Below, one piece after another: positions 34,229-44,041 of a stretch of 53,782 bases of DNA. The first letter of the stretch is position 1, and every line of letters starts with the position of its first letter. A model generated the notes under the pieces. The model did not search any database. It had not been told where the DNA came from and saw only the letters and a list, made by a program, of their open reading frames with translations. Source of the stretch: Acetofilamentum sp. (lineage in GTDB: Bacteria > Bacteroidota > Bacteroidia > Bacteroidales > DYOH01); contig DYOH01000013.1 in assembly GCA_020720625.1 (NCBI GenBank), positions 1 to 53,782 of the forward strand, read 5' to 3'. The translations under genes and the position numbers were made by a program.

Positions 34229-35893
34229 TTAATCTAACTTCCTGATGCTTAGTGCATCTACTTTATCAAATCTGAAATTTTTAAATGCAGCGGGGATTTC
34301 TATGGTCGAAAGTTTTGTTTTGCCAATTATTTCGGATTTTGCACCCATGTCGTGGTCAAAAACGCCAATGCTTAAAAGTGGATATTCCTCGTAACTGTAT
34401 ATTTCTACCACATCCATGTTTTTATAAACCGAGCTACTTTTGCTTACTTTCGATTGCCAGAATAAGGTATTTTCGGGATAAAATACGGCCCAAAAAATAT
34501 CGGCAGTTCCGCCGTTTTGTTTCAGTGAAAAATCTACGTTTGCATGTCTGTTTATATGTATTTCTTGCAGTTCAATGATGTTTGTATAAATAACGGGAAC
34601 TTTTATCTTGAAACGCAATTTGGCCCAAAGCCATTTTTCTTTTTTATCAATATATACCATATTCAAACTCGATTTCTTTCTCTCTTCGAATGCCTGAGAA
34701 TATGGTCGTTGGTATATGTACAGGCTTAATTCGTGCTCTCCTGTTCCTAATTCCTTGAATGCATATTTGGGAATTTTGATTTGCGAAACATAATTTTTTG
34801 CCGGCTGTTTTTGACCTAACTCAGTAAAGAAAAAATAGGCACTTTCGGTATATAATTTTCCGAGATTGTATTTTTTTAATTGGGCTGGAGCTTCAAGTAT
34901 TTTGCCTTGGTAGAAAATTTTATAGTTAAAAAATCCGGCATTGATGATTTTTTGATAGAGAGAGTCTGTTCCTGAAGGAAAATCTTTTGGAATTTCAATT
35001 TTTAGTTCAATGAACAATTCTTTATCCTTGTCTTTTATGTTGAGTTTTACAATTTCGTCGCTGAAATAGAGCGATTGTGTTTCTTTCTGATATTGCCATT
35101 TCAACAAATAATCCATTCTGCCGGCTTTTGATGCTTCTGTTTTGCTTAGATAAACCGTATTCTGACTAAAATTGTATTCATAGATGGTGTAATATTCTCC
35201 TTGCCAAAGCTTTAGCCTGTCGGGCGAAGTTTCTGTAAATAGAAATTCAAATTTGTCGAATTTATCGAGACCAGCGATGCTCGAGTTTTCTCTAAAATGA
35301 GCAATTTCTGATTGTTCAGAGGCCGATGATCCCCAGGAATAGCTTCCTTTAAGCAAATTCTGATTGATATATGTTTTTAGTATCTTTTCAATTTCTGAGT
35401 TTTTCTCCAGGGTTTTAATTTTTCGGTAATTGTTTATATCAATTAGTTTATTTTCAGTATCGTAAGTTTTAATTTGTAGCACCGTATCTGTCGACGAAAC
35501 AGAAAAAATCAGGAACATCCTGTTCTCGGATTCGGTGTTTTTTGCAAACTCAAAAATGTAGCCATTATTCACTTGCCTTAAAATGAGCGGTTTTATTGTT
35601 TGTGTTTTTTTATTGTTGATGGTTTCAATGGGCAAGGTATCGTTTCTAAGACTTAAATAGTCGATTTTAAAAAGGAGTAGATTTTTGTTTGTTTTTAGGG
35701 CTTTTGCTATGCTTTTTTCTTTTTCTAAGTTTTGAATAAAGTTATCTTCCAGCCAAAAACCTTCGGCAATGGAGCGTGTTGTTTGCAGGAAATTGAATTT
35801 AGTGTTCTCAACAGTTTGATTTTGATTTTCCTGGCAAGAGCCCAGGCAAATAAATATCAAAAAAAGTCCTGTAAGATTCCTTAAATTTTGCAT
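34229..35893 (-). CDS. Lipoprotein with C-terminal C2-like domain (paralogue A)
   Basis: A 554-residue predicted lipoprotein (signal ends CLGSC, Cys20). No family recognised for the N-terminal 270 residues. The last roughly 280 residues align with the neighbouring lipoprotein at 35899-36855: IPKYAFKELGTGEHELSLYIYQ versus IPKIAFHQLPRGKNTISLHIFQ, and DFSLKQNGGTADIFWAVFYP versus DFTLINRGYADVFWQL. The final 100 residues look like a C2 domain, with LLSIGVFDHDMGAKSEIIGKTKL resembling the C2 Asp loop and DxIG segment. It is the last gene of an apparent lptD operon (5-nt gap). Confidence 0.8.
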   Translation of the reverse strand: MQNLRNLTGLFLIFICLGSCQENQNQTVENTKFNFLQTTRSIAEGFWLEDNFIQNLEKEKSIAKALKTNKNLLLFKIDYLSLRNDTLPIETINNKKTQTIKPLILRQVNNGYIFEFAKNTESENRMFLIFSVSSTDTVLQIKTYDTENKLIDINNYRKIKTLEKNSEIEKILKTYINQNLLKGSYSWGSSASEQSEIAHFRENSSIAGLDKFDKFEFLFTETSPDRLKLWQGEYYTIYEYNFSQNTVYLSKTEASKAGRMDYLLKWQYQKETQSLYFSDEIVKLNIKDKDKELFIELKIEIPKDFPSGTDSLYQKIINAGFFNYKIFYQGKILEAPAQLKKYNLGKLYTESAYFFFTELGQKQPAKNYVSQIKIPKYAFKELGTGEHELSLYIYQRPYSQAFEERKKSSLNMVYIDKKEKWLWAKLRFKIKVPVIYTNIIELQEIHINRHANVDFSLKQNGGTADIFWAVFYPENTLFWQSKVSKSSSVYKNMDVVEIYSYEEYPLLSIGVFDHDMGAKSEIIGKTKLSTIEIPAAFKNFRFDKVDALSIRKLD

Positions 35894-35898
35894 TTTTT

Positions 35899-36855
35899 TT
35901 AATTGATTTTTGTTTCATCCGAAATTTTGATGGATAAATGTTTTACATTGTGAAACTGTAAGATACGATGATTTTGAGTGGAATCGAAATGTGATAAAAG
36001 GCCATCCCAATGTCCCTGATAATCATTTTTACTTAGTGCATCCCAATCCCAAACGTAAATGCCTATTTTTTGATGCTCAAATAAATAGTAGTAATTAAAA
36101 ATATCCGTTTGATTATATATTTTGGTCTGATTCACCACTTTCGACTGAAAATAGCTTCTGTTTTCGTTATCGCATAGTTGCCAGAAAACATCGGCATAGC
36201 CTCTGTTTATTAGGGTAAAATCAGCATTCACGGTTTCAATTAGCTCAATACTATCGAGTTGAACTAGGCGCTGAAATATTGACGGCACATCGAGTTCTAT
36301 GGAAACTCTGCCTTCGAAAAGTGTCTTTGCTTCGCCTTTTATTTCTTGATAAGTCATAATTTGTCCGTGCTGCTGCTGATAAAAGAGACTATCCTGAAAA
36401 ATATGCAGAGAAATGGTGTTTTTTCCGCGTGGTAATTGATGAAACGCAATTTTAGGTATTTCGAAGTCCAGAAGAATTTTGTTGTTTTTTAGCTGCATTT
36501 TGGGTGTAAGGAATAACATTTTTACTGAATCTGCCAGGAATCTTATTTTTTCTTGCTGAAAAAATAGGGTATCTAATGCAATAATATTTCCTTGATATTC
36601 CACTTCGAAAAAAAAATCACAAATGCTTAGTGTATCCTTTGCAGGCGTAATCGGAAGAGAGTACTTTTTTGTAAAATCGAGCTCAAAGCGAAACAAAACA
36701 GAATAATCGGAAACAATGGTTCTAAATTGCGCATTTACAGAATCCATCGCCGGTGATTTTTGAATCCATCGTGTTTCTTCCTTACCTGTAAACAATTCGC
36801 TACAGGCCGAAAAGTTCAGAAATAGTATAATGGCTATGATCGTATTTCTGAACAT
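35899..36855 (-). CDS. Lipoprotein with C2-like domain (paralogue B)
   Basis: A 318-residue predicted lipoprotein (signal ends FSACS, Cys18). It corresponds to the C-terminal half of the adjacent 554-residue protein, so the two are paralogues. Shared segments include the EYQGN-type strand, IPKIAFHQLPRGKNTISLHIFQ, LIETVNADFTLINRGYADVFWQ and FQSKVVNQTKIYNQ. The C2-like Asp loop is IGIYVWDWDALSKNDYQG. It starts 5 nt after lptD and ends 5 nt before paralogue A. An accessory role for LptD or the outer membrane is suggested only by position. Confidence 0.8.
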   Translation of the reverse strand: MFRNTIIAIILFLNFSACSELFTGKEETRWIQKSPAMDSVNAQFRTIVSDYSVLFRFELDFTKKYSLPITPAKDTLSICDFFFEVEYQGNIIALDTLFFQQEKIRFLADSVKMLFLTPKMQLKNNKILLDFEIPKIAFHQLPRGKNTISLHIFQDSLFYQQQHGQIMTYQEIKGEAKTLFEGRVSIELDVPSIFQRLVQLDSIELIETVNADFTLINRGYADVFWQLCDNENRSYFQSKVVNQTKIYNQTDIFNYYYLFEHQKIGIYVWDWDALSKNDYQGHWDGLLSHFDSTQNHRILQFHNVKHLSIKISDETKIN

Positions 36856-36860
36856 AATTT

Positions 36861-39473
36861 TTATAAGTTATCGTACCAGGATTCTTCGCGTTTAAATTCT
36901 AATCCTTCTAAAATAGCTGATTTTAGGTTAATCTGAAAGAAATAACTTTTTCTGATGCCAAACGGAACCCATTTGAACTGCATTTGCCAGCAATGTAAGT
37001 CGCGGGTTATATTCAGGCTGGTGGTGGTAGCTTTTTTTCCGGTAAAATCGTAACCGGAGTTAAAACTTAGTTTCCAATTTTCTGTAATTGTAAGGTTTCC
37101 GCCGTATCTGATACTGCTTGTAATGGATGGTTCAAATTCTTTTGTCTCAGGATTATATTTGTTTTTGGATATCGATAGTGAATAATCAGCCCGAACATTC
37201 CACGGAATACTGAAATCAACATATCCATTATCATAAAAATCTTGTTTATTCTCTATTTCAGGCTCAAATGCAGCGCCTGCATCTTTTTGTCCCTTGCCTG
37301 TTTCTTGCTGGCCATCTTCTTTTTTGAATAGTTTATTGGAGTTTAGTGTAATGCCGGTAGATAAACTGGCATTAATGAGTCTGCCTATTTTCTGATGCTC
37401 GTTCCAGTAGAACTTATTAATTCTGGTCCCGGTGCTTTCGTTGTAGCTGTATGGATCGAAACTCGAAGCAAAATTAATAGTAAACATATCGAGCAATCTG
37501 GTGCTTCCGCTTAGCGAAATATTGGCTAAATTCAAGGAGTCTGCAGCTAAATTATAGGAACTGCTTATGTTTAGTCTGTCGAGCAAAATTACTTTTTTTA
37601 ATCCGGCTTCTGATGTATCTTTTTTCGATTTTACTTTCATTTCCAGGTTATTGCTAAGCGAGAAATTGATATTTCCCGATTTACCTTTTGGAGCAGTGCC
37701 GTAAATTCCGTTATCGAAGTATGAGTATTGCGAGGGAGTTGTATCGGTGGCATTGTCGTAGTAATAATCGTAGTAGCTGTATTTGTCCTGACTAAAATCA
37801 GGGCGGTAGCTAAACCCAACACTGGGTGTAACCTTATGCCTGATGGCTTTTACGGGTCCCAGATGTTTGAAATTGAACATACCGTAAAGTGTTGTACTAA
37901 ACGGCACATTAATGTCCCAGTCGTACACATGGTTAATACCTTTTAGCGTATCTGTAACCAATCGTCCGTTTTCGTAGGTAGAATCTTCTGTATTAAAATA
38001 AAGCTTATCGTCCCAATATTTTCTGATGGAGTTTGTATACACTCTTCCCTTGTAATTAAAGCCCGGAGATAAGTCAATATATTTTAGTATTTTAAGCGAA
38101 GTAGAAACGGGTATGCTGTGTTGAAATCCATTCCGAAATTTGCTTAGTGTAGAGCTTGTAAATAGCAGGGTATCGAGTGTAGAAACCGTATTGCTGAAAG
38201 CTGCACTATAGGAAATACCGATACGCTCGTAAAATTTACCTTTACTGGTTTTATTTACCTTTGCAAAAGGATATTGTTTGGCCATGTTGAAAGTTAGTAA
38301 TGGTAAACTTAAATCAACCAAACTTGTATTTGTATTTTGCGAACCTTTCATATTGGCAGAGAAAATAAATGGTGTACCAAGGAATCTTTTTGTGTAGTTG
38401 ATGCTCGAAGATTTCGTGTTTTTAAGAAAATCGCCTATGTTTTGTTCGTTGTATTTATTATATGAACTCGAACTAAAATCTACATTGGCAGTGATTGACC
38501 TCGATGGATTTGCTTTGGGATCTTGCTGATGTGTCCAGTTTATTTTAAATTCTTTTTTGGCATTATAATTCTCAAGCCCTTTTTCACCAATCACATTTTT
38601 ATTTAAACTAAGCTGCATACTTCCGCTAAATCGATAGCGCAGTTTATATTTAGTATTCATGTAAACTGCCCAGCTTCCGTAAGAGTAAATGTCTCCGCTG
38701 AGTATTAAATCGGCATAATCGCTAAGTGCAAAATAGTAACCCAGGTTTTTGAGATAAAAACCACGTAGAGATTCCTCTCCATAACCGGGGGTTAAAATTC
38801 CGGATGAACGTTTGGGCCTGTTTGGAAAGTAACCAAAGGGCAATGCAATGGGTGTGGGAATATCTTCTATTACAAAGTAAAAAGGTCCTGTAACAATTTT
38901 ATTTCCATCAACTACTTTGGCTTTAGTCATTTTTATGTAATAATGCGGATGGTCGGGATGCGAACAGGTGGTATACCTGCCGTTAGCAAAATGGTATTCG
39001 CCATTATCCTGCATTTTGGCCTGTTCCGCAAAAAGATAGCCATCTTGTTGCTCGGTTCTTACCCCTTTTACCGTTCCTTTTCTGGATTTGTAATCGTAAA
39101 TTACCTCGTCGGCGATAAAAGTTTCGGCACCCTCAGAATATTCTGGTTTTTGAACGATGGTACCTGTGCTATCGGCAATTCCGCGGGCATAGATGATTTG
39201 TTTTTTAAAATCAACTTCAATATAGCCCGATTTTAACTCAAAACTACCCATTTTAAGATAAGCCGTGCCAAAGAGAAATGCCTTTTGACTGTATAGGTCG
39301 AAAAACAAAGAATCTTCGGAACCATAATCTACCGGATCTTTTATGCCTTCGTCTTTTTTTGTTTTTAGAGAATCGGCAGTGGCAACCAATAATGTATCCT
39401 GCGCACTTAGCGCTGTTGCTGCAAAAATAAGCAGCAAAACCAAATTATATTTAAAAAAGCCGTGAATATGCAA
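36861..39473 (-). CDS. lptD: LPS-assembly outer membrane protein LptD
   Basis: 870 residues. A signal peptide (ends ALSAQ) is followed by an OstA/LptA-like jellyroll (about 50-200: LKSGYIEVDFKKQIIYARG, EVIYDYKSRKGTVKGV). A large beta-barrel follows, with the LptD-typical PFGYFPNRPKRSSGILTPGYG segment at the junction. It inserts lipopolysaccharide into the outer leaflet. Barrel strands rich in aromatic and Asn/Ser residues continue to the C-terminus (EESWYDNL). The length and layout fit Bacteroidota LptD. It is divergent from the amidase gene and leads a three-gene operon with the C2-like lipoproteins. Confidence 0.9.
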   Translation of the reverse strand: MHIHGFFKYNLVLLLIFAATALSAQDTLLVATADSLKTKKDEGIKDPVDYGSEDSLFFDLYSQKAFLFGTAYLKMGSFELKSGYIEVDFKKQIIYARGIADSTGTIVQKPEYSEGAETFIADEVIYDYKSRKGTVKGVRTEQQDGYLFAEQAKMQDNGEYHFANGRYTTCSHPDHPHYYIKMTKAKVVDGNKIVTGPFYFVIEDIPTPIALPFGYFPNRPKRSSGILTPGYGEESLRGFYLKNLGYYFALSDYADLILSGDIYSYGSWAVYMNTKYKLRYRFSGSMQLSLNKNVIGEKGLENYNAKKEFKINWTHQQDPKANPSRSITANVDFSSSSYNKYNEQNIGDFLKNTKSSSINYTKRFLGTPFIFSANMKGSQNTNTSLVDLSLPLLTFNMAKQYPFAKVNKTSKGKFYERIGISYSAAFSNTVSTLDTLLFTSSTLSKFRNGFQHSIPVSTSLKILKYIDLSPGFNYKGRVYTNSIRKYWDDKLYFNTEDSTYENGRLVTDTLKGINHVYDWDINVPFSTTLYGMFNFKHLGPVKAIRHKVTPSVGFSYRPDFSQDKYSYYDYYYDNATDTTPSQYSYFDNGIYGTAPKGKSGNINFSLSNNLEMKVKSKKDTSEAGLKKVILLDRLNISSSYNLAADSLNLANISLSGSTRLLDMFTINFASSFDPYSYNESTGTRINKFYWNEHQKIGRLINASLSTGITLNSNKLFKKEDGQQETGKGQKDAGAAFEPEIENKQDFYDNGYVDFSIPWNVRADYSLSISKNKYNPETKEFEPSITSSIRYGGNLTITENWKLSFNSGYDFTGKKATTTSLNITRDLHCWQMQFKWVPFGIRKSYFFQINLKSAILEGLEFKREESWYDNL

Positions 39474-39483
39474 TTTATAATAC

Positions 39484-39491
39484 TAATTTTG
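39484..39491 (+). promoter_or_regulatory. -7 element before the amidase gene
   Basis: TAATTTTG matches TAnnTTTG, 50 nt before the chosen ATG at 39542. No clear -33 element. Confidence 0.4.
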
Positions 39492-39541
39492 TGTTAGAAC
39501 TAAAAAAATATCTGCCAAAACTAACGAAAATTATTATAAGA

Positions 39542-40654
39542 ATGCAATATTTGGTTTTTAAAACTTTCATAAAAGAGATACTGTTTTTGAAATTAATTCT
39601 ATTATTCTTTGTAAGCTGTTTAATGTCAGTAGATTTATATGCTCAGGCAAAAATAACGAAAGTAGTTATTGATGCCGGTCATGGAGGAAAAGACCCGGGT
39701 GCCGTTGGTTTAAAATCCAAGGAAAAAGATATAGTGCTGGCGATTGCCCTTAAATTAGGCAATTATATAGAAACGCTTATGGAAGGAGTAGAAGTAGTTT
39801 ATACCCGAAAAACCGATGTTTTTGTAGAGCTTAAAGAACGCGCAGAGATTGCAAATAGGAATAATGCCGATTTGATGATTTCTATTCACGTAAATTCCAC
39901 GAAAAATTCGACAGTATATGGCGCATCTACTTTTGTTATGGGCTTGGGAAAGGCCGACGACAATTTGTATGTTGCCGGACTCGAAAATTCGGCCCTTCGC
40001 TTTGAAGAGAATGTTAAAGAGCGTTACAAAGATTTTCAGAATGATACCATGCCTACGCATATTGTGAATTCATTTATTCAGACCAAAAATCTGGAGTATA
40101 GTCTGGCTTTTGCCAAATTGATTCAGCATCAGTTTAAAACAAGGGTCGGACGCAAAGATTTAGGCATTATGCAAGACAATTTGGTTGTGCTTTGGTTTAC
40201 AACCATGCCGAGCGTGCTTATCGAAACCGGCTTTATTTCAAATGCTGCCGAAGAAAAGTATTTGATGTCGGCGCAGGGACAGGATTTTCTTGCATCGGCA
40301 ATTTTTAGGGCCTTTCGCGATTATAAAGCCAAGTACGATGCCGGAACTCTCGTTTTTAATGCCGGTAAAGTGCAAAATTATAAACCTTTGGATATTGCCT
40401 ACCATGTTCAAATAAAAAGCAGCCCCAAACCAATAGATTTTAAATCGAAAGAGTTTAAGGGCATTGTGGGTATAAAAGAATTGCAATACGGCGGCAGATA
40501 TAATTATATTGTGGGCCACGAGTACGAGATGAGTAAAGCTATCAGCAAGCAGAATCAGGTGAGAAAGCTTTTCCCTGATGCATATTTAATTGCAACAAAA
40601 AATGGAAAATATATAACTTTGCAGGAAGCAAAACGCCTTATTAACGAAAAATAA
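39542..40654 (+). CDS. N-acetylmuramoyl-L-alanine amidase (Amidase_3) with SPOR-like tail
   Basis: 370 residues from the ATG at 39542, preferred over a GTG at 39491 because it opens directly into the signal anchor (LKLILLFFVSCLMSVDLYAQ). The Amidase_3 zinc site is intact: VIDAGHGGKDPG, a Glu in the following region, ISIHVNST and LIETGFISNAAEE. It cleaves the bond between muramic acid and the peptide during cell separation or turnover. The last 90 residues (YHVQIKSSPKPID to LFPDAYLIATKNGKYITLQEAK) resemble a SPOR peptidoglycan-binding domain. It is 9 nt upstream of the MCE gene, so an operon is likely. Confidence 0.9.
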   Translation: MQYLVFKTFIKEILFLKLILLFFVSCLMSVDLYAQAKITKVVIDAGHGGKDPGAVGLKSKEKDIVLAIALKLGNYIETLMEGVEVVYTRKTDVFVELKERAEIANRNNADLMISIHVNSTKNSTVYGASTFVMGLGKADDNLYVAGLENSALRFEENVKERYKDFQNDTMPTHIVNSFIQTKNLEYSLAFAKLIQHQFKTRVGRKDLGIMQDNLVVLWFTTMPSVLIETGFISNAAEEKYLMSAQGQDFLASAIFRAFRDYKAKYDAGTLVFNAGKVQNYKPLDIAYHVQIKSSPKPIDFKSKEFKGIVGIKELQYGGRYNYIVGHEYEMSKAISKQNQVRKLFPDAYLIATKNGKYITLQEAKRLINEK

Positions 40655-40663
40655 TTGTGTAAA

Positions 40664-41707
40664 ATGGAACAACGAAATAAATTCATCAAAATAGGAACCT
40701 TAGCATTAGTGGCATTTGTTCTGCTATATTGGGGGGTAAGTTTTTTAAAAGGAAATAATATTTTTACCGACGAACAACAATACTATGCCTTTTACGATAA
40801 GGTAGACGGCTTGTCTGTATCGAGTGTGGTTACCGTGAATGGTTTTAAGGTAGGACAGGTAAATGATATTCATTTTATTCCGGGCGGTTCCGGTAAATTG
40901 ATGGTTGGATTCACCATGGGCGGTGATTTTAACGTACCTCTAAAATCGGTGGCCTATATTTATAGCAGCGATATTATGGGAACTAAAGGTATTAAGCTGG
41001 TATACAGTGCCGAAAAAAGTTTTCATCAATCGGGCGATACCTTGAGCAGTGCAATCGAAGGCGATTTAAAAGACCAGGTGAGCATGCAAATGTTGCCTCT
41101 AAAATACAAAGTTGAAGGTTTATTGCTTTCTATGGATTCGGTTTTGGCCGTAGTGCAAAACATTTTCAACGAGCAAACACGCGAAAATTTGTCGCAAAGT
41201 TTTGCAAGTATCGAAAATACCATTCGAAATCTCGAAAGTACTACCTATCAGCTCGATTTTTTTGCTAAAAAAGAAACCGGTACCATAGAAGGTGTTTTGG
41301 GAAATGTAGAGGCAATTACGTTTAATTTGAAGCAAAGCAACGATGATATTTCGGCTACACTAAGAAATCTCGAAGCCTTTTCCGATTCTTTGGCAAGCAG
41401 TGAGCTTAAAGATGCTATCCAAAATACTAATTTGGCCGTAGCCCAATTAAATACTATGTTGCTGGCCATTAACGAAGGTGATGGAACACTTTCGCAACTT
41501 ATTAATAACGACACACTATATACTTACATAACAAACGTAACTTTAAATTTGAATCGCTTATTGCGCGATTTACGCGAAAATCCAAAACGATATGTGCACT
41601 TTTCGGCTATCGACATGGGCAGAACTGTGCTTGTGGTGGAAAAGGAAAAAGAAGAGCCTAAAGAGAAAGAGAAAGAGAAAAAGAAAAAGAAAAAGAAGGA
41701 GAAATAG
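40664..41707 (+). CDS. MlaD-family (MCE) lipid transport protein
   Basis: 347 residues from the ATG at 40664; the frame extends to a TTG at 40655. One N-terminal transmembrane helix (about 9-25) anchors an MCE domain (about 35-115, AFYDKVDGLSVSSVVTVNGFKVGQV). A coiled-coil region (about 155-290) then fits the family's role in phospholipid shuttling between membranes. The protein ends in a purely Glu/Lys tail (EEPKEKEKEKKKKKKKEK) encoded by a GAAAAA-rich tract. The upstream amidase pairing is common in the phylum. The usual ABC ATPase and permease partners (MlaE, MlaF) are not in the window. Confidence 0.9.
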   Translation: MEQRNKFIKIGTLALVAFVLLYWGVSFLKGNNIFTDEQQYYAFYDKVDGLSVSSVVTVNGFKVGQVNDIHFIPGGSGKLMVGFTMGGDFNVPLKSVAYIYSSDIMGTKGIKLVYSAEKSFHQSGDTLSSAIEGDLKDQVSMQMLPLKYKVEGLLLSMDSVLAVVQNIFNEQTRENLSQSFASIENTIRNLESTTYQLDFFAKKETGTIEGVLGNVEAITFNLKQSNDDISATLRNLEAFSDSLASSELKDAIQNTNLAVAQLNTMLLAINEGDGTLSQLINNDTLYTYITNVTLNLNRLLRDLRENPKRYVHFSAIDMGRTVLVVEKEKEEPKEKEKEKKKKKKKEK

Positions 41708-41875
41708 TTAATCAATATTTTGGTTGGCTAAAAAGTTCATTTTTTTCTTTTATGGTATTTTGAAATCATCCAAAAATATTGATATTTGTTATTGTGAAAG
41801 TTGTTTACCAATTTACTCTTTGCACCAAGAATATCTGAATATTTTGCTTTGAATTATTTGCAAATTTTCCTGATT

Positions 41876-44038
41876 ATGAAACTAAAAAATATCGTTCTTT
41901 CTGCCGCTTTTTTCGGTTTTTCTTTACTATTTGGGTATTTTTTGGCCCCAAAAGTAAATAATTATATGGGTATTTCATTTAAGGAAAAAAATGTAGCCCA
42001 AATACCGGGCATTGGGCAAATACTAATCGATAATTCCGACACCATTGCCGGAAAGCTAATGCAATTTAGGCTGATAGACATGGGCGGCGTTGGTATTTTA
42101 CCCGATTCTGCAAACTGGGGGAATAGTTATTCGCATAATGTAGAGCGATTTAGCGACGTAATTCTGAGTAAGGAACCTTTTATTGACTCACTTAAGTTTT
42201 TAAGGGTTAAAAATCAATGGGAGAATTACATCAATAAAATGCAAAGATTTGATTTTAATGGTATTGTATTTAGCGGCTTTTTAGAATTTGTTTTGTTTGA
42301 TAAAGTGGGCAATGGCTATGAAATATATCCGGAAGGAAATGTATACAGAGAAAGACATAAGGTGCTAAAAGCCAAATTCGATGAACTTTTTAAATATGCC
42401 CGTTATAAAAATCTGAAAGTATATTTATATACTGATATGGTGGCATTTACACCCTTATTAAGAGATTATTTTATTCATAAGTTCGGAAAAATTGACGTAG
42501 ATAATCCGGCGTTCTGGAAAATTTACCAATCGGGCTTAGAAGAGCTTTTTGAAACGATGAATATTGATGGCTTAATGATACGCATTGGGGAAGCGGGTGC
42601 AATTTACAATAAAAAAGATTGGGATTATAGCAGCGAGCTATATGTAAAAACAGACAAATCGGTTGAACTAATGCTAAAAAGTATGCTTCAAACGGCCGAA
42701 AAAAGCAATAAACAAATAATTTTCAGAACCTGGTCGGTTGGAATTGGTCAAATTGGCGATATGCATACCAATCCAAAAACTTACGAAAGAGTGCTCTCAA
42801 ATATTAGTTCTCCCAATTTTATTGTCTCTACTAAATACTGTATGGGTGATTTTGATAGCTATTTACCGCTAAATCCAACATTGTTTAAGGGCAAACATAA
42901 AAGAATTACTGAATTACAGGCCCGAAGAGAATTTGAAGCATTTAATGCATTTCCGCTATATGTGGCTCCGCTTTATCAAATGGCCCTGAGAGAATTTGTA
43001 AGCAAAAACCCAAATTTTGACGGTGTTTGGTTGTGGACACAGGAAGGTGGACCGCTCAGGGCTGGACCAATGTCAATATACCCGTTTCATGGATTCAACC
43101 TAATCACCGATTTAAATGTATATGCTATCTCAAGGCTGATTCAAGATCCTAATCAATACCTTGTTGATATTACAAAAGACTGGATTAGCGAAACTTTTGG
43201 CGACGATAGTTTATTACTCGATACATTAAGCTTACTTTTGCTTCAGTCGCATCAAACAGCTGTTAAGGGCTTGTATATTAAGGAATTTGCGCAATGGGAA
43301 GTACGTGCACTGGGGCTTGAGCCGCCGCCAATGTTGTGGATTTTTAAATGGGATATTGTTGGGGGTGGCAGTTCTGTTTTGAGTAATATTTATTACATCA
43401 GCAGGAATAATCTCGATAGTGCTATTGATGAAGGATATCAGGCTGTTAAAGAAGCCGAAAAATACAAGCAAATGGCCATCTCGGTTAAAACTAAGGTAAA
43501 TAAAAACCTTGAGCAATATAATCAACTTATAGCATCTATTGATTATCAGATTAATTTATTTAAAACCTTGGCATACTATAGAAATTATTTTTTAAAATAT
43601 TATCAATGGTTGGATAGCGGAGATAAGGATGCATATAAAGAATGGATATTGGCCTTAGATAACTTTATGATTGCTTATGAGGTACATCAGGATAAATATC
43701 AAGGAAATTTGGATTTTCCGGCCTATAATTTTACCGAAGCATTGGCCGGAATTAAAATTGCAGGGCGAAGTAATACAATGATTGGATTATCCAGATTAAT
43801 TTTTATTTTAATGCTTTTTACCGTGTTCGCCGGATTACCCATTTTGCAAAGAAAATATAGCTTTTACCCATTAAAATCAATTGGAGCAATGTTTTGGACT
43901 GCTTTATTTTCTCCCCTAAGTAGTTTCCAAAAAAGAAAGGGCTTTTGTATTCCGGCTCTCGGCATATTTTGGTATTTTTTGCTTATTCTATCCTCTATTT
44001 TAGTTTTTACTTCTTTTGCGGCCCCCCAATTTGCATAG
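41876..44038 (+). CDS. Membrane-anchored GH67-like TIM-barrel protein
   Basis: 720 residues from the ATG at 41876 (MKLKNIVLSAAFFGFSLLFG, a signal anchor). A longer frame from 41801 is less plausible. Residues about 120-430 have glycosidase TIM-barrel features: LFKYARYKNLKVYLYTD, FWKIYQSGLEELFETMNIDG and WSVGIGQIGDMHTNPKTY. The last resembles alpha-glucuronidases of family GH67, though I cannot confirm catalytic acids. A helical region (about 540-650) and transmembrane segments follow. The ORF stops at TAG (44036-44038), and after one more codon the same frame reopens at ATG 44042. The two ORFs may be one gene with a nonsense codon. Confidence 0.65.
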   Translation: MKLKNIVLSAAFFGFSLLFGYFLAPKVNNYMGISFKEKNVAQIPGIGQILIDNSDTIAGKLMQFRLIDMGGVGILPDSANWGNSYSHNVERFSDVILSKEPFIDSLKFLRVKNQWENYINKMQRFDFNGIVFSGFLEFVLFDKVGNGYEIYPEGNVYRERHKVLKAKFDELFKYARYKNLKVYLYTDMVAFTPLLRDYFIHKFGKIDVDNPAFWKIYQSGLEELFETMNIDGLMIRIGEAGAIYNKKDWDYSSELYVKTDKSVELMLKSMLQTAEKSNKQIIFRTWSVGIGQIGDMHTNPKTYERVLSNISSPNFIVSTKYCMGDFDSYLPLNPTLFKGKHKRITELQARREFEAFNAFPLYVAPLYQMALREFVSKNPNFDGVWLWTQEGGPLRAGPMSIYPFHGFNLITDLNVYAISRLIQDPNQYLVDITKDWISETFGDDSLLLDTLSLLLLQSHQTAVKGLYIKEFAQWEVRALGLEPPPMLWIFKWDIVGGGSSVLSNIYYISRNNLDSAIDEGYQAVKEAEKYKQMAISVKTKVNKNLEQYNQLIASIDYQINLFKTLAYYRNYFLKYYQWLDSGDKDAYKEWILALDNFMIAYEVHQDKYQGNLDFPAYNFTEALAGIKIAGRSNTMIGLSRLIFILMLFTVFAGLPILQRKYSFYPLKSIGAMFWTALFSPLSSFQKRKGFCIPALGIFWYFLLILSSILVFTSFAAPQFA

Positions 44039-44041
44039 CTT

